Assembly: GCA_039806955.1 (NCBI GenBank)
Contig: JBDHQI010000014.1
Location: 38,973-102,972 of the forward strand
Origin: JADLHS01 sp039806955
GTDB lineage: Bacteria > Verrucomicrobiota > Verrucomicrobiia > Limisphaerales > JADLHS01
Direction: 5' to 3'
DNA: 64,000 nucleotides
Made by a program: the position numbers and the translations under genes. The first letter of the stretch is position 1; every line of letters begins with the position of its first letter. Below, piece by piece: positions 52,312-60,453 of this stretch. A model generated the notes under the pieces. It was given only the letters and a program-made list of their open reading frames with translations. It did not search any database and had not been told where the DNA came from.

Positions 52312-52381
52312 CCTCAAGGATGTGCGAAAAGAAAGGGACAAAGTCAATCACCCGGCCTGCGTGAGATCGCCCCCAACATTC

Positions 52382-53872
52382 TTACAAGTCCGTTTGCAAA
52401 GGTCCTACCAGCAAATCCGGGAAGCAACCGAGCGCAACAATTGCCAGCGCTACCAACAGCAGAACGATTTGGGCCAGTCGGGATACATTTGCCGTGTCAC
52501 GGGACGAAGGAACATCCGTTGGTGGCGGCAGATAAATCCATTTCAACACCTTCACGTAGTAGTAGAAGGAAACTACACTCATGAGCACCGCCACCATGAC
52601 CAACCAGAGTAATCCCAGATGATGGTCCGCGCCCGTTTGCAGCACGGCGGCAAACAGATAAAACTTCCCGAAGAAACCGGCCAGCGGCGGAATTCCCGCC
52701 AACGAGAACAGGAAAATCATCATGGCCAGCGCCGCAATCGGAGCGCGCCGACTGAGCCCAAGCCAGCTCGACATGGAATCATTTCCCATTTGCCTCTCAA
52801 CCAGGTTAACAACGCCGAATGCGCCAATGGTTGCCAACCCATAAGTCGCCGCATAATAAACCACCGCCGCCAGCGCCGCTCCGTCATGCGCCAGCACGCC
52901 CAACAACAAATAGCCCGCATGGGCAATGGCCGAGTAACCCAGCAGGCGTCTCACGCTGCTTTGCGTCAGCGCCGCCAGATTACCCAACACCATTGAAAGC
53001 GTCGCCACCACCGCCAGCAACGAAACCCAGCCTCCCGTCAACGCGCGCGCATCCGCGCTGCCCGCGATTCGTTCGCTGGCAAACGCGATCATCATGATTT
53101 TGGCAAAGATGAAGAAGCAGGCCAGTTTCGAACCGGAGGCGATAAACGCCGCGCCGGGCGCGGGCGCGCCCTGATAAGTATCCGGTACCCAGAGGTGCAG
53201 CGGCACGATGGCCAGTTTAAAACCAAAGCCAATCACCAACATCGCCAGCGCCACCAGAAGCAGCGGTTCCGGTCCGTGTCCGCCAAGCGCGTGGGCGATG
53301 GCCGCCAGCTCCGTCGCGCCAGTAACGCCATAAATCAGACTCAGGCCAAACAGCAAAAACGCGGCGGCGGTGGCGCCAAACAAAAAGTATTTCAAAGCCG
53401 CCTCCGCCGAGTAACGACTCGTCGGATTGAACCCCGCCAGTACGTAAAGCGGCAAACTGACCAATTCAAGCGCCGCAAAAATCATGAGCAAGTCTTCCGC
53501 GCTCACCAGAAACATCATACCCACCGTGGAGAACAACAGCAGCGCCAGAAATTCGGCCGGGTGCGCAGTAAATCTGGCCTCCATCGAAATCAACACCGTC
53601 GCCACCACCAATCCCAGCAAACAGCCTTTGACGATTTGCGTCAGTTGATTAACGACCAACATGCCTTCGAGGGCGTTCGCCTGCATCGGCATCACCAGCA
53701 TCCAGGCCATGGCCACCGCACACCCCCCGGCAGTCAACAAACCGCCCACAATAAAACGCAGACGCAACTCGATTCCGCGCATGGAAGTGAGGTCCACCGC
53801 CAGCACCGTCAGGGCCGTCAACACGACAATCGTTTCCGGTGCGGCCAGTTTGAGCAGCTCGAGGTAGTTCAC
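52382..53872 (-). CDS. nuoN: NADH-quinone oxidoreductase subunit N
   Basis: The 496-residue product is a Mrp-type antiporter-like membrane subunit of complex I with about 14 predicted helices. It shows the NuoN start MNYLELLKLAAPETIVVLTA, the FAALELVSLPLYVLAGF block with the conserved Glu, the lysine-bearing SAEAALKYFLFGATAAAF and FKLAIVPLHLWVPDTYQGAP. It is last in the leftward cluster and its ATG overlaps the stop of the second nuoM by four bases (ATGA). Role: proton translocation driven by quinone reduction. Confidence 0.95.
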   Translation of the reverse strand: MNYLELLKLAAPETIVVLTALTVLAVDLTSMRGIELRLRFIVGGLLTAGGCAVAMAWMLVMPMQANALEGMLVVNQLTQIVKGCLLGLVVATVLISMEARFTAHPAEFLALLLFSTVGMMFLVSAEDLLMIFAALELVSLPLYVLAGFNPTSRYSAEAALKYFLFGATAAAFLLFGLSLIYGVTGATELAAIAHALGGHGPEPLLLVALAMLVIGFGFKLAIVPLHLWVPDTYQGAPAPGAAFIASGSKLACFFIFAKIMMIAFASERIAGSADARALTGGWVSLLAVVATLSMVLGNLAALTQSSVRRLLGYSAIAHAGYLLLGVLAHDGAALAAVVYYAATYGLATIGAFGVVNLVERQMGNDSMSSWLGLSRRAPIAALAMMIFLFSLAGIPPLAGFFGKFYLFAAVLQTGADHHLGLLWLVMVAVLMSVVSFYYYVKVLKWIYLPPPTDVPSSRDTANVSRLAQIVLLLVALAIVALGCFPDLLVGPLQTDL

Positions 53873-55383
53873 AGCCCACCTCCTTTTCGTAGCCAGTCAA
53901 ACAACGGCGAATCAAAACTGGGCACTATCACTTGAAGCAACACTTTCGGATATAATCCCACTGCCAACGACGCGCCAATCAGCAGCACCACCCCAATCCG
54001 TTCCGGAATTGAAATTGGAGGGATGGGCTCCACCCCGGCGCCGGTTTCGTGCTCGGAGGAATGGGACGAATTGTAGCCCGGCTCTCCTGCCCCGCCAAAA
54101 AACGCTTTCTGCATCGCCCGCCAGGTGTAAGCCACGCCAATCAAAATTCCCACGCCGGTAATGACCACCAAGGTCGGATATAATTGCCACGCACCGATGA
54201 GTACCTGCAATTCCGCCACAAAACCACTGAACCCCGGCAATCCCATCGAAGCCATGCCGGCGATGACAAAGGTCGTGGCGACAAAGGGCATCACCCGGCT
54301 CAAGCGCATGCCTTCCAACGTCGTCAACTCCCGCGTGTGCGTCCGGTCATACACCATCCGCCCCACCACCGCGAAGAGCAGTCCCGCCAGAATGCCGTGC
54401 GAGAACATCTGCAACACCGCGCCGCTTAACCCAATCGTGTTCAACGTCACCAACCCGAGCATTACGAAGCCCATGTGACTGACGCTCGAATAACCGATGA
54501 CGAATTTGAAATCCTTTTGCACCAGCGCCACCATCGCGCCATACACGATGCCGATGACCGCCAGCACAGCCACCCAGGTCTTCCACGCCTCCAACCCTTC
54601 CGGGAACAACGTCATCGCCACGCGCAGGCAGCCGTAAGCCCCCAGTTTCATCACCACACCAGCCAGCAACATCGAAGCCGCCGTCGGCGCGGCCACATGC
54701 CCCGTAGGTGCCCACGTGTGAAACGGCCACATACCGGCCAGAATCGCGAAGCCCACAAACACCAGCGGAAACGCCCAGATCTGGAACGAATGCGGGAACG
54801 GATGCCGGGCCAGTTCCAACACGTTCATGGTGTGCGCGCCAGCCACGACGTAGAGCGCAATCAACCCGATCAACACGAGCGCACTGCCAAAGAACGAGTA
54901 AAGCACCAGCTTCATCGCGGCATATTCGCGCCGCGTCGAACCCCAGATGGCGATCAGAAAATATTTCGGCACGATCGCGATTTCGTAGAAGACAAACAGC
55001 AGGAACAAATCAAAACTGAGAAACACGCCATACACCCCGCCAATGAGCGTGAAATAAAAGGCGAAAAACTCCCTGGTGCGCGTGGTCAAATTCCACGAAA
55101 AAAGGACGCCGCCGAGCGCCGCCAGGCCGGTGAGCAACACCAACGTCAAACTCACCCCGTCCGCCGCGAGATGATATTCCAATCCCAAGGCCGGCACCCA
55201 CGGACGTTTGATGATGGTTAAAATTTCACCAGCCTGAAACTGCGCGTAGCCCGCCAGCCCCACCAACCATCCCGCGCTTGCCGTCGCCAGAGCGACCCAA
55301 CGAGCCGCCGCCACCTGGCGCTGCGGCAGGAGCATCAGCGCCAGCACCCCCAGAAATGAAATGTAAACGGTCCAAGCTAACAT
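53869..55383 (-). CDS. nuoM: NADH-quinone oxidoreductase subunit M, second copy
   Basis: From ATG 55383 the product is 504 residues (MLAWTVYISFLGVLALMLLP); the frame is open further upstream, but that part is repeat DNA. It is an antiporter-like subunit: YHLAADGVSLTLVLLTGLAA, FVFYEIAIVPKYFLIAIWG (conserved Glu), FAILAGMWPFHTWAPTGHVA, FKFVIGYSSVSHMGFVMLGL and FSHGILAGLLFAVVGRM. It is homologous to, but clearly diverged from, the nuoM at 56210-57841, so it is an old paralogue. It is separated from that gene by an 826-base gap holding a transposase unit, and coupled to nuoN by an ATGA overlap. Confidence 0.9.
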   Translation of the reverse strand: MLAWTVYISFLGVLALMLLPQRQVAAARWVALATASAGWLVGLAGYAQFQAGEILTIIKRPWVPALGLEYHLAADGVSLTLVLLTGLAALGGVLFSWNLTTRTREFFAFYFTLIGGVYGVFLSFDLFLLFVFYEIAIVPKYFLIAIWGSTRREYAAMKLVLYSFFGSALVLIGLIALYVVAGAHTMNVLELARHPFPHSFQIWAFPLVFVGFAILAGMWPFHTWAPTGHVAAPTAASMLLAGVVMKLGAYGCLRVAMTLFPEGLEAWKTWVAVLAVIGIVYGAMVALVQKDFKFVIGYSSVSHMGFVMLGLVTLNTIGLSGAVLQMFSHGILAGLLFAVVGRMVYDRTHTRELTTLEGMRLSRVMPFVATTFVIAGMASMGLPGFSGFVAELQVLIGAWQLYPTLVVITGVGILIGVAYTWRAMQKAFFGGAGEPGYNSSHSSEHETGAGVEPIPPISIPERIGVVLLIGASLAVGLYPKVLLQVIVPSFDSPLFDWLRKGGGL

Positions 55384-55466
55384 TTTGAAAAAGACGAACG
55401 ATGAATGATGAATGTTGACACGAGGCCGGCGATTCCAGAATCGCCAATCGCACGCAGTAGATGGTC

Positions 55467-55523
55467 CCGCCCTTTCAAGGCTTGGAACAATTTGCCAACA
55501 ATTTTCCCGGGGCGCCACCCCGG
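55467..55523 (+). repeat. Partial composite REP-like repeat (copy A2)
   Basis: GCCCTTTCAAGGC-type hairpin 1 (55469-55483) is followed after about 20 bases by hairpin 2 CCGGGG-CGCCA-CCCCGG (55507-55523), the same order as in the copies at 56103 and 59978. Confidence 0.6.
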
Positions 55524-55559
55524 CTTCCCCTGTTCCAGCCATTTGGGCTGTAAATCATC

Positions 55560-55638
55560 GCGCTGAAAGCGCACAACATGACAGCCCAGGGCAACGCCCT
55601 GGGAGCAATCCCTTAATCCATTCAAGCCCTGAAAGGGC
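55560..55638 (-). repeat. Composite three-hairpin REP-like repeat, left flank of the transposase
   Basis: In plus-strand order there are GCGC-TGAAA-GCGC (55560-55572), CCCAGGGC-AAC-GCCCTGGG (55585-55603) and GCCCT-GAA-AGGGC (55626-55638). It is the reverse complement of the right-flank copy at 56103-56182 in order and in sequence (shared ACAGCCCAGGGCAACGCCCT), so the transposase gene lies in an inverted pair. The last hairpin ends 9 bases from the transposase stop. Confidence 0.85.
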
Positions 55639-55647
55639 GTCACAAAA

Positions 55648-56094
55648 TCAATCCCACACATAACGTTCGTCAATGGTGACACCGTACCGTTTGCAAAACG
55701 CGCGGAACTCCGATTTGAAATCGCACTGCTGGTGGTGTGTCGCCTGATTCTCGATATAGTTACGAACCGAAGGCACGTTTGATTGGCTCACCGAAAAAAC
55801 TCCGTAGCCGCTCTGCCACGCAAACTGCGAAGCTCCCTGTGCCTTCATCCACTTGCTCGAACCCTTCTTCACCGCTTCGATTAACTTGCAGGCCGTGAGG
55901 TTCTTGGAAAGCTGGCAAAGAACATGCACATGATCCGCCACGAAATTAATGATTAACGCTGGCGATTCGATTTTTTTCAAAATGCCCGCCATGTACGCAT
56001 GCAATCCAGCCCGGACATCGTCTGTAATCAACGAACGACGTTCCTTCACGCTCCAAATGGCATGAACTAAAATATTGGCCAATGATTGCGACAC
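55648..56094 (-). CDS. REP-associated tyrosine transposase (IS200/IS605-like, Y1 type)
   Basis: From GTG 56094 the product is 148 residues (MSQSLANILVHAIWSVKERR); the open frame continues upstream only through repeat DNA. The HUH motif is in NFVADHVHVLCQLS and the nucleophile tyrosine is in VRNYIENQ. The block FAWQSGYGVFSVSQSNVPSV and the C-terminal ERYVWD are typical of this transposase branch. Such enzymes cut and join single-stranded DNA at hairpins. The gene looks intact, so it may still act on the surrounding repeats. It is transcribed in the same direction as the nuo genes. Confidence 0.9.
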   Translation of the reverse strand: MSQSLANILVHAIWSVKERRSLITDDVRAGLHAYMAGILKKIESPALIINFVADHVHVLCQLSKNLTACKLIEAVKKGSSKWMKAQGASQFAWQSGYGVFSVSQSNVPSVRNYIENQATHHQQCDFKSEFRAFCKRYGVTIDERYVWD

Positions 56095-56102
56095 GTTGTC
56101 TC

Positions 56103-56182
56103 GCCCCTTCAGGGCTTTATTGTTTTGTTCATTCATTACCCAGGGCGTTGCCCTGGGCTGTCTTGTTTTGCGCCTACGGCGC
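56103..56182 (+). repeat. Composite three-hairpin REP-like repeat, right flank of the transposase
   Basis: Hairpins GCCC-CTTCA-GGGC (56103-56115), CCCAGGGC-GTT-GCCCTGGG (56139-56157) and GCGCC-TAC-GGCGC (56170-56182) follow in that order. The same order is found inverted at 55560-55638 and in direct orientation at 59978-60056. Confidence 0.85.
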
Positions 56183-56209
56183 GGCAATTTGTTTATCCAT
56201 GTTCATCCG

Positions 56210-57841
56210 CTAATAAAACTTCAGTTGCTCCACCATTTGCACGGCGGTGCTGTTGACTACGCTCAGGATCAATTGCGGCCACAATCCCAGCACAAACATC
56301 AACGCAATGGGGATCGCCAGTATTCCGATCTCGCGCGGCGTCAGGTCCGGAAACTTCGACCATTTGTCATTCACCGGACCGTGAAACACGCGCTGAAAAA
56401 TCGTCAGGATGAATATCGCTGTGACCAGCAGCCCCAGCACCGCGACGCCCGCCGCCCAAGGCGCGAGCGGAAACACGCCTTTGAAGATCAGAAATTCGCC
56501 CACGAAGCTGTTTAGTCCCGGCAGGCCCAGCGACGAAAACATCGCAATCCCCATCAGCCCGCAAAAGATCGGCGCGACTTTACGCAACCCGCCGAAGTCG
56601 TTCAGTCCGCGCACGCCGCCGCTGCGTTGTTCGATTAGGCCCACACACCAAAACAGTGTCGCCGCCGTAAAACCGTGATTGAACATTTGCAGGAATACGC
56701 CGTTCAGCGCCGCCGCTTTCTCCGTGGCGAACTCGGGGGTGTTGGTGAATTTGGCCACCGCAAAAATGGCCAGCAGACAATAGCCCAGGTGGTTGATGGA
56801 CGAGTAAGCAAAGATGCGTTTCAGGTCGCGTTGCGCGAACGCGGCGCCGGCGGAAAAAACAATCGTGACGACCGCCAGCGCGAGCAGAAGATTTTGCACG
56901 CGCGGCTCGCCGAGTTGCCGGCCGAAGATCGGCAGAAAAATCCGGAGCAAGCCATAGACACCCATCTTGGACATCAATCCGGTCAGCAATATCGTCACGC
57001 CACAGGGAGCTTCCGCGTAGGCCGTGGGCAACCAGGTGTGAAACGGCATGAGCGGCACTTTCACGGCAAAACCCAGCAGCACGCCGCCCAAAATCACCAA
57101 GACGAGTTGATTCGCCGTGAGGTTGAACCAGCCAAGTTTTTCGGATAACGCCGTCGCCAGCGCGCCGCTGTGCCCCAATTCGGCAAGCGCGGGGAAATCG
57201 AATTTGCCGGTGGCCAGATAGATGGCCAGAAAGGCGAGCAACAACGCCACGCTGCCGGCCATCGTGTAGAGGAAAAATTGGTTGGCGGCGGCAATCCGTC
57301 CCAATCCGCCCCAGAGCCGCATCAGAAAAAACGCCGGGATCAGACTCAGCTCCCAGAAGATGAACCAGTGGAAAAAATTCAGCGCGGTGAACGTGCCCAT
57401 GAGTCCGGCTTGCAACAACAAAACCAGCCCGTAATAAAGTGGGGCAGGCGTCCCGCCAGCCCACGCCGGCGCAGCCGACGAACCGCTCGTGCGGACGCGC
57501 TCCCCGGACAGGTGCGACGCCCGTCCCACTTTGTCCGACGCCAACAACGCCATCGGCACAACGCTGCTCGTGAGCAGCACCATCAAAAGTCCGAGTCCAT
57601 CCATGCCGACGAAGTAGTTTACTCCGAACGCCGCAATCCATTCGTGTTGCTCCACGAATTGAAGTTCACCCGAAGCCGCATTGAAAGCCTTCCATAAAGC
57701 CAGAGCCAGGCTGAGTGAAAACAAAGAAGAAATCAGTGCCAGTCTGCGGGCCAATTGTTTGCGCGCTCCCAGACTGGCAACGACGATTCCCGTCACAAGC
57801 GGCAGCAACGTGATGATGGTTAGAATGGGAAAATCACTCAT
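56210..57841 (-). CDS. nuoM: NADH-quinone oxidoreductase subunit M, first copy
   Basis: From ATG 57841 the product is 543 residues (MSDFPILTIITLLPLVTGIV) and its start overlaps the nuoL stop by four bases (ATGA). Conserved parts include VNYFVGMDGLGLLMVLLTSS, FHWFIFWELSLIPAFFLMRL (conserved Glu), FAVKVPLMPFHTWLPTAYAE, RIFAYSSINHLGYCLLAIFA and FNHGFTAATLFWCVGLIEQR. It is the copy most like the usual bacterial NuoM. A loop after KVGRASHL (about 100-125) is Gly/Ala-rich and unusual, possibly an insertion. Downstream lies the transposase unit, then the second nuoM. Confidence 0.93.
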   Translation of the reverse strand: MSDFPILTIITLLPLVTGIVVASLGARKQLARRLALISSLFSLSLALALWKAFNAASGELQFVEQHEWIAAFGVNYFVGMDGLGLLMVLLTSSVVPMALLASDKVGRASHLSGERVRTSGSSAAPAWAGGTPAPLYYGLVLLLQAGLMGTFTALNFFHWFIFWELSLIPAFFLMRLWGGLGRIAAANQFFLYTMAGSVALLLAFLAIYLATGKFDFPALAELGHSGALATALSEKLGWFNLTANQLVLVILGGVLLGFAVKVPLMPFHTWLPTAYAEAPCGVTILLTGLMSKMGVYGLLRIFLPIFGRQLGEPRVQNLLLALAVVTIVFSAGAAFAQRDLKRIFAYSSINHLGYCLLAIFAVAKFTNTPEFATEKAAALNGVFLQMFNHGFTAATLFWCVGLIEQRSGGVRGLNDFGGLRKVAPIFCGLMGIAMFSSLGLPGLNSFVGEFLIFKGVFPLAPWAAGVAVLGLLVTAIFILTIFQRVFHGPVNDKWSKFPDLTPREIGILAIPIALMFVLGLWPQLILSVVNSTAVQMVEQLKFY

Positions 57842-59958
57842 TTTCCACCTCCCCAAACCAGGAACAGAACCAAGGCCACCAGGCCGACGCCCATGATCCG
57901 CAGGTAATGTTGTACCTGACCGTCCTGCCAGCGCGACATCCACTTGCCGCCGCGCGTCAAGCCAGCGCAGCTTCGATCAAATCCAAGATTGATCACGAAC
58001 TCATCAATTGCCCGGCTCACCCACGAGAGCATCAGGGTAACATAGCTAATCCCCGTGACCACCCCGCCCCAGACCCATTGATCCAAAAACGCGCAGGCCT
58101 TCGCCGCCCAGGCGTTAAAGCGAATCACCGTCAATTCGTAAAGCTCATCAATGCCGTACTTCTTCGCGAACCATTCATACATGCCCAGCGGCAACGCTTT
58201 TTCCAATAGGTCCGGTTCGGCGGCAGTTTTGCGTTGCACGTAACCGTAAAACGCGAGGCCAAATCCGACGCCGATAAAAACCGCCAGCGTGGAAACCACC
58301 ATCAGTTGAGCCACCTCGCGGGTGAAACCTTCAGCGGCATCCGCACCGAGGAACGATTGCAACCACGGCCACCACGGCGTTCCAACCGCGCCCAGGGCGA
58401 CGACGCAGATCGCCAGAACCAACAGCGGCAAGGTCATGGCGCCGGGACTTTCGTGCGGCTCATGTTCCGCGCGCAGTCGCACAAGTTCAGGAGTCTTGGA
58501 AGGCGTCACTTCGCGCGCCGGATAACCGCGATACTGCCCCCAAAAGACCAACGCCATTTGCCGCGTCATGTAAAAGGCCGTCAACACCACGCCCGCCAAG
58601 GCCAAGTAAAACGGCCCGGCAGAAAGCGACCAACCGTGCGCCGCATGGAGGATGGCGTCTTTGCTCCAAAATCCGGCAAAGAAAAACGGCACGCCCGCGA
58701 GGGCCATCATGCCAACGGCGTAAGTGAAAAACGTCAAGGGCATGAACCGGCGCACTTCACCCATCTTGCGAATGTCCTGCTCGCCGTGGCAGCCATGAAT
58801 CACCGAACCCGCACCCATAAACAGCAGCGCCTTGAAAAACGCGTGCGTAATAAGATGAAACATGCCCACCGCCACGCCGCCAACGCCCAAGCCAATCATC
58901 ATGTACCCCAACTGTGAAACGGTGGAGTACGCGAGAATGCGTTTAATGTCGTTTTGCGCGACGGCAATCGTCGCGGCAAAAAACGCGGTGATGGCGCCGA
59001 TCCAGGTGACGACTTGGAGCGCTGTATCTTCGTATGTGAAATGCGCGGCTACACCTAAGTGTTCGACCGAATACGTGCTGTTTGCCATCAACGGATAAAC
59101 CCGCGCCACGAGAAACACACCCGCCGCCACCATCGTTGCCGCATGAATCAAGGCAGAAACGGGCGTCGGACCTTCCATCGCGTCCGGCAACCAGACGTGC
59201 AGCGGAAACTGACCGGATTTGCCCATCGCACCGATGAAAATCAAAATGCCAATCGCCGCTGAAACTCCGAGGCCCGCCACCGTGGTTTGCGTGACCATTT
59301 TTAGTAACGCGGTCTGTTCGAGACAACCGTTGCCGTCGTCATAAAACAACAACGTGCCGGATTCGTGATAGAGCCAGACCATGCCGAGCAGAAGCGCCAC
59401 GTCGCCAATGCGCGTGGTGACGAACGCTTTCTTCCCCGCCGCCGCCGCGCCGGGTTTGTGATACCAGAAGCCGATGAGCAGATAGGAGGTCAACCCGACC
59501 AATTCCCAGCAGATGAAGAGCAGCAACAGGCTGTTTGCGATGACCACACCCAGCATCGCGCCCGCAAAGAGCGACATGAAGCAGAAGAAACGGGTGTAGT
59601 TCTCGTCATCCGCCATGTAGCCGACGCTGTAGATGAAAATCAACAGACCGACAAATGAAACCATCACCAGCATCACTGCCGCCAGCGGATCAAGCACCCA
59701 GCCCAGCTTCAACAAACCCGCGTCGCCGGCGGCAAATTGCAACCAGACGAAATTGTAAAATTCTTTGGGCGCGTTCGGCGCGTAATGTTTGATTGCATAC
59801 ACCAAGGCCCAAACGGATAACCAACACGCCCCAACCATCGAGCCGATGGCCATGGTCGCTGCCGTCTGACGACGGCGTTGCGGCAACAACGCGCCCAGGC
59901 CCGCCGCCAAAAACGGCAGCGCGGGAATTAGCCAGAGGTTTTTAACAATCCAAGGCAT
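57838..59958 (-). CDS. nuoL: NADH-quinone oxidoreductase subunit L
   Basis: The 706-residue product is the distal antiporter-like subunit of complex I, longer than E. coli NuoL (613). Conserved parts include LLFICWELVGLTSYLLIGFW (Glu), GAMGKSGQFPLHVWLPDAME and RILAYSTVSQLGYMMIGLGV. The C-terminal region (YEWFAKKYGIDELYELTVIR ... a final helix GVGLVALVLFLVWGG) carries the long amphipathic lateral helix and anchor, with extra membrane stretches (TLPLLVLAICVVALGAVG). An extended lateral helix would fit a complex with a second NuoM, but that cannot be measured by eye. Upstream, between nuoK and nuoL, is a composite repeat. Confidence 0.95.
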   Translation of the reverse strand: MPWIVKNLWLIPALPFLAAGLGALLPQRRRQTAATMAIGSMVGACWLSVWALVYAIKHYAPNAPKEFYNFVWLQFAAGDAGLLKLGWVLDPLAAVMLVMVSFVGLLIFIYSVGYMADDENYTRFFCFMSLFAGAMLGVVIANSLLLLFICWELVGLTSYLLIGFWYHKPGAAAAGKKAFVTTRIGDVALLLGMVWLYHESGTLLFYDDGNGCLEQTALLKMVTQTTVAGLGVSAAIGILIFIGAMGKSGQFPLHVWLPDAMEGPTPVSALIHAATMVAAGVFLVARVYPLMANSTYSVEHLGVAAHFTYEDTALQVVTWIGAITAFFAATIAVAQNDIKRILAYSTVSQLGYMMIGLGVGGVAVGMFHLITHAFFKALLFMGAGSVIHGCHGEQDIRKMGEVRRFMPLTFFTYAVGMMALAGVPFFFAGFWSKDAILHAAHGWSLSAGPFYLALAGVVLTAFYMTRQMALVFWGQYRGYPAREVTPSKTPELVRLRAEHEPHESPGAMTLPLLVLAICVVALGAVGTPWWPWLQSFLGADAAEGFTREVAQLMVVSTLAVFIGVGFGLAFYGYVQRKTAAEPDLLEKALPLGMYEWFAKKYGIDELYELTVIRFNAWAAKACAFLDQWVWGGVVTGISYVTLMLSWVSRAIDEFVINLGFDRSCAGLTRGGKWMSRWQDGQVQHYLRIMGVGLVALVLFLVWGGGK

Positions 59959-59977
59959 TTATTGAGCGATTTCTTTC

Positions 59978-60056
59978 GCCCCTCCGGGGCTTGATCTTTT
60001 TGCTACTTGATACCCATGCCTCATGGCATGAGCTACCCTCTGACGGCGCTCCGTGC
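59978..60056 (+). repeat. Composite REP-like repeat between nuoL and nuoK
   Basis: Hairpin 1 GCCCC-TCC-GGGGC (59978-59990), hairpin 2 CATGCC-TCAT-GGCATG (60015-60030) and an imperfect third GGCGCTCCGTGCC (about 60044-60056) repeat the order seen beside the transposase, with changed stem sequences that keep pairing. No transposase is attached. Confidence 0.75.
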
Positions 60057-60141
60057 CTGTTTCGCGCGTCAAGGCGAGCAGATTCTCAATCGTTCCACGC
60101 ACTTTTGTTCCGATTGCTTGAAAAGCGTTCATGGTTCTGGT

Positions 60142-60453
60142 TCAGCCCTTCAACAAATTCACTTCATCCACGTTGGCGGTTCGATAGTGCCGATAAATTG
60201 CGATGATGAGTGCCAGGCCGATGGCGGCTTCAGCGGCGGCAATACCAATCGCGAAGATGGCGAACATGATGCCCGTGAGCGCTTCCGGATGTTCGCTGAA
60301 GCGCCAAAACGCGATGAAGTTCAGGTTCGCCGCGTTGAGCATCAGTTCGATGCCAATCAGCACGATGATGGCGTTGCGTCGGGTGAGCGCGCCTGCAAGA
60401 CCAATGCTGAAAAGCAGCGCGGACAAAATCAAATAGCCGGCAAGCGGAGTCAT
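60142..60453 (-). CDS. nuoK: NADH-quinone oxidoreductase subunit K
   Basis: The 103-residue product has the normal length and three helices of NuoK: YLILSALLFSIGLAGALTRR, NAIIVLIGIELMLNAANLNF (with the conserved membrane Glu) and AIGIAAAEAAIGLALIIAIY. Its ATG overlaps the nuoJ stop by four bases. It forms part of the central proton-transfer axis of complex I. The 183-base gap to nuoL, unusual inside this cluster, holds the composite repeat. Confidence 0.96.
   Translation of the reverse strand: MTPLAGYLILSALLFSIGLAGALTRRNAIIVLIGIELMLNAANLNFIAFWRFSEHPEALTGIMFAIFAIGIAAAEAAIGLALIIAIYRHYRTANVDEVNLLKG

Larger units (their letters stand above)
55384..55647. other. Left part of the gap between the two nuoM genes
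   Basis: This stretch between the start of nuoM2 and the transposase stop holds no gene. It contains two copies of the composite hairpin repeat in opposite orientations and a short ACGATGAATGATGAATG stretch just before nuoM2. Confidence 0.6.
55560..56182 (-). mobile_element. REP-associated tyrosine transposase unit inserted in the nuo cluster
   Basis: The unit of 623 bp consists of a Y1 transposase gene enclosed by two inverted composite repeats placed almost symmetrically (8 and 9 bases from the gene ends). This resembles REPtron-type units, in which a RAYT gene is flanked by REP sequences. It interrupts an operon that should be co-transcribed, between nuoM and nuoM2. No target-site duplication was identified and no tnpB or accessory gene is present. 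Confidence 0.8.

Noticed and set aside
55384..55542. N-terminal extension of nuoM2 up to 55542
   Set aside because: The extension is translated repeat DNA; ATG 55383 gives the normal membrane-helix start of NuoM.
56580..57641. Leftward 353-residue open frame overlapping nuoM
   Set aside because: It lies in another frame of the same strand as nuoM and has no membrane pattern or family match.
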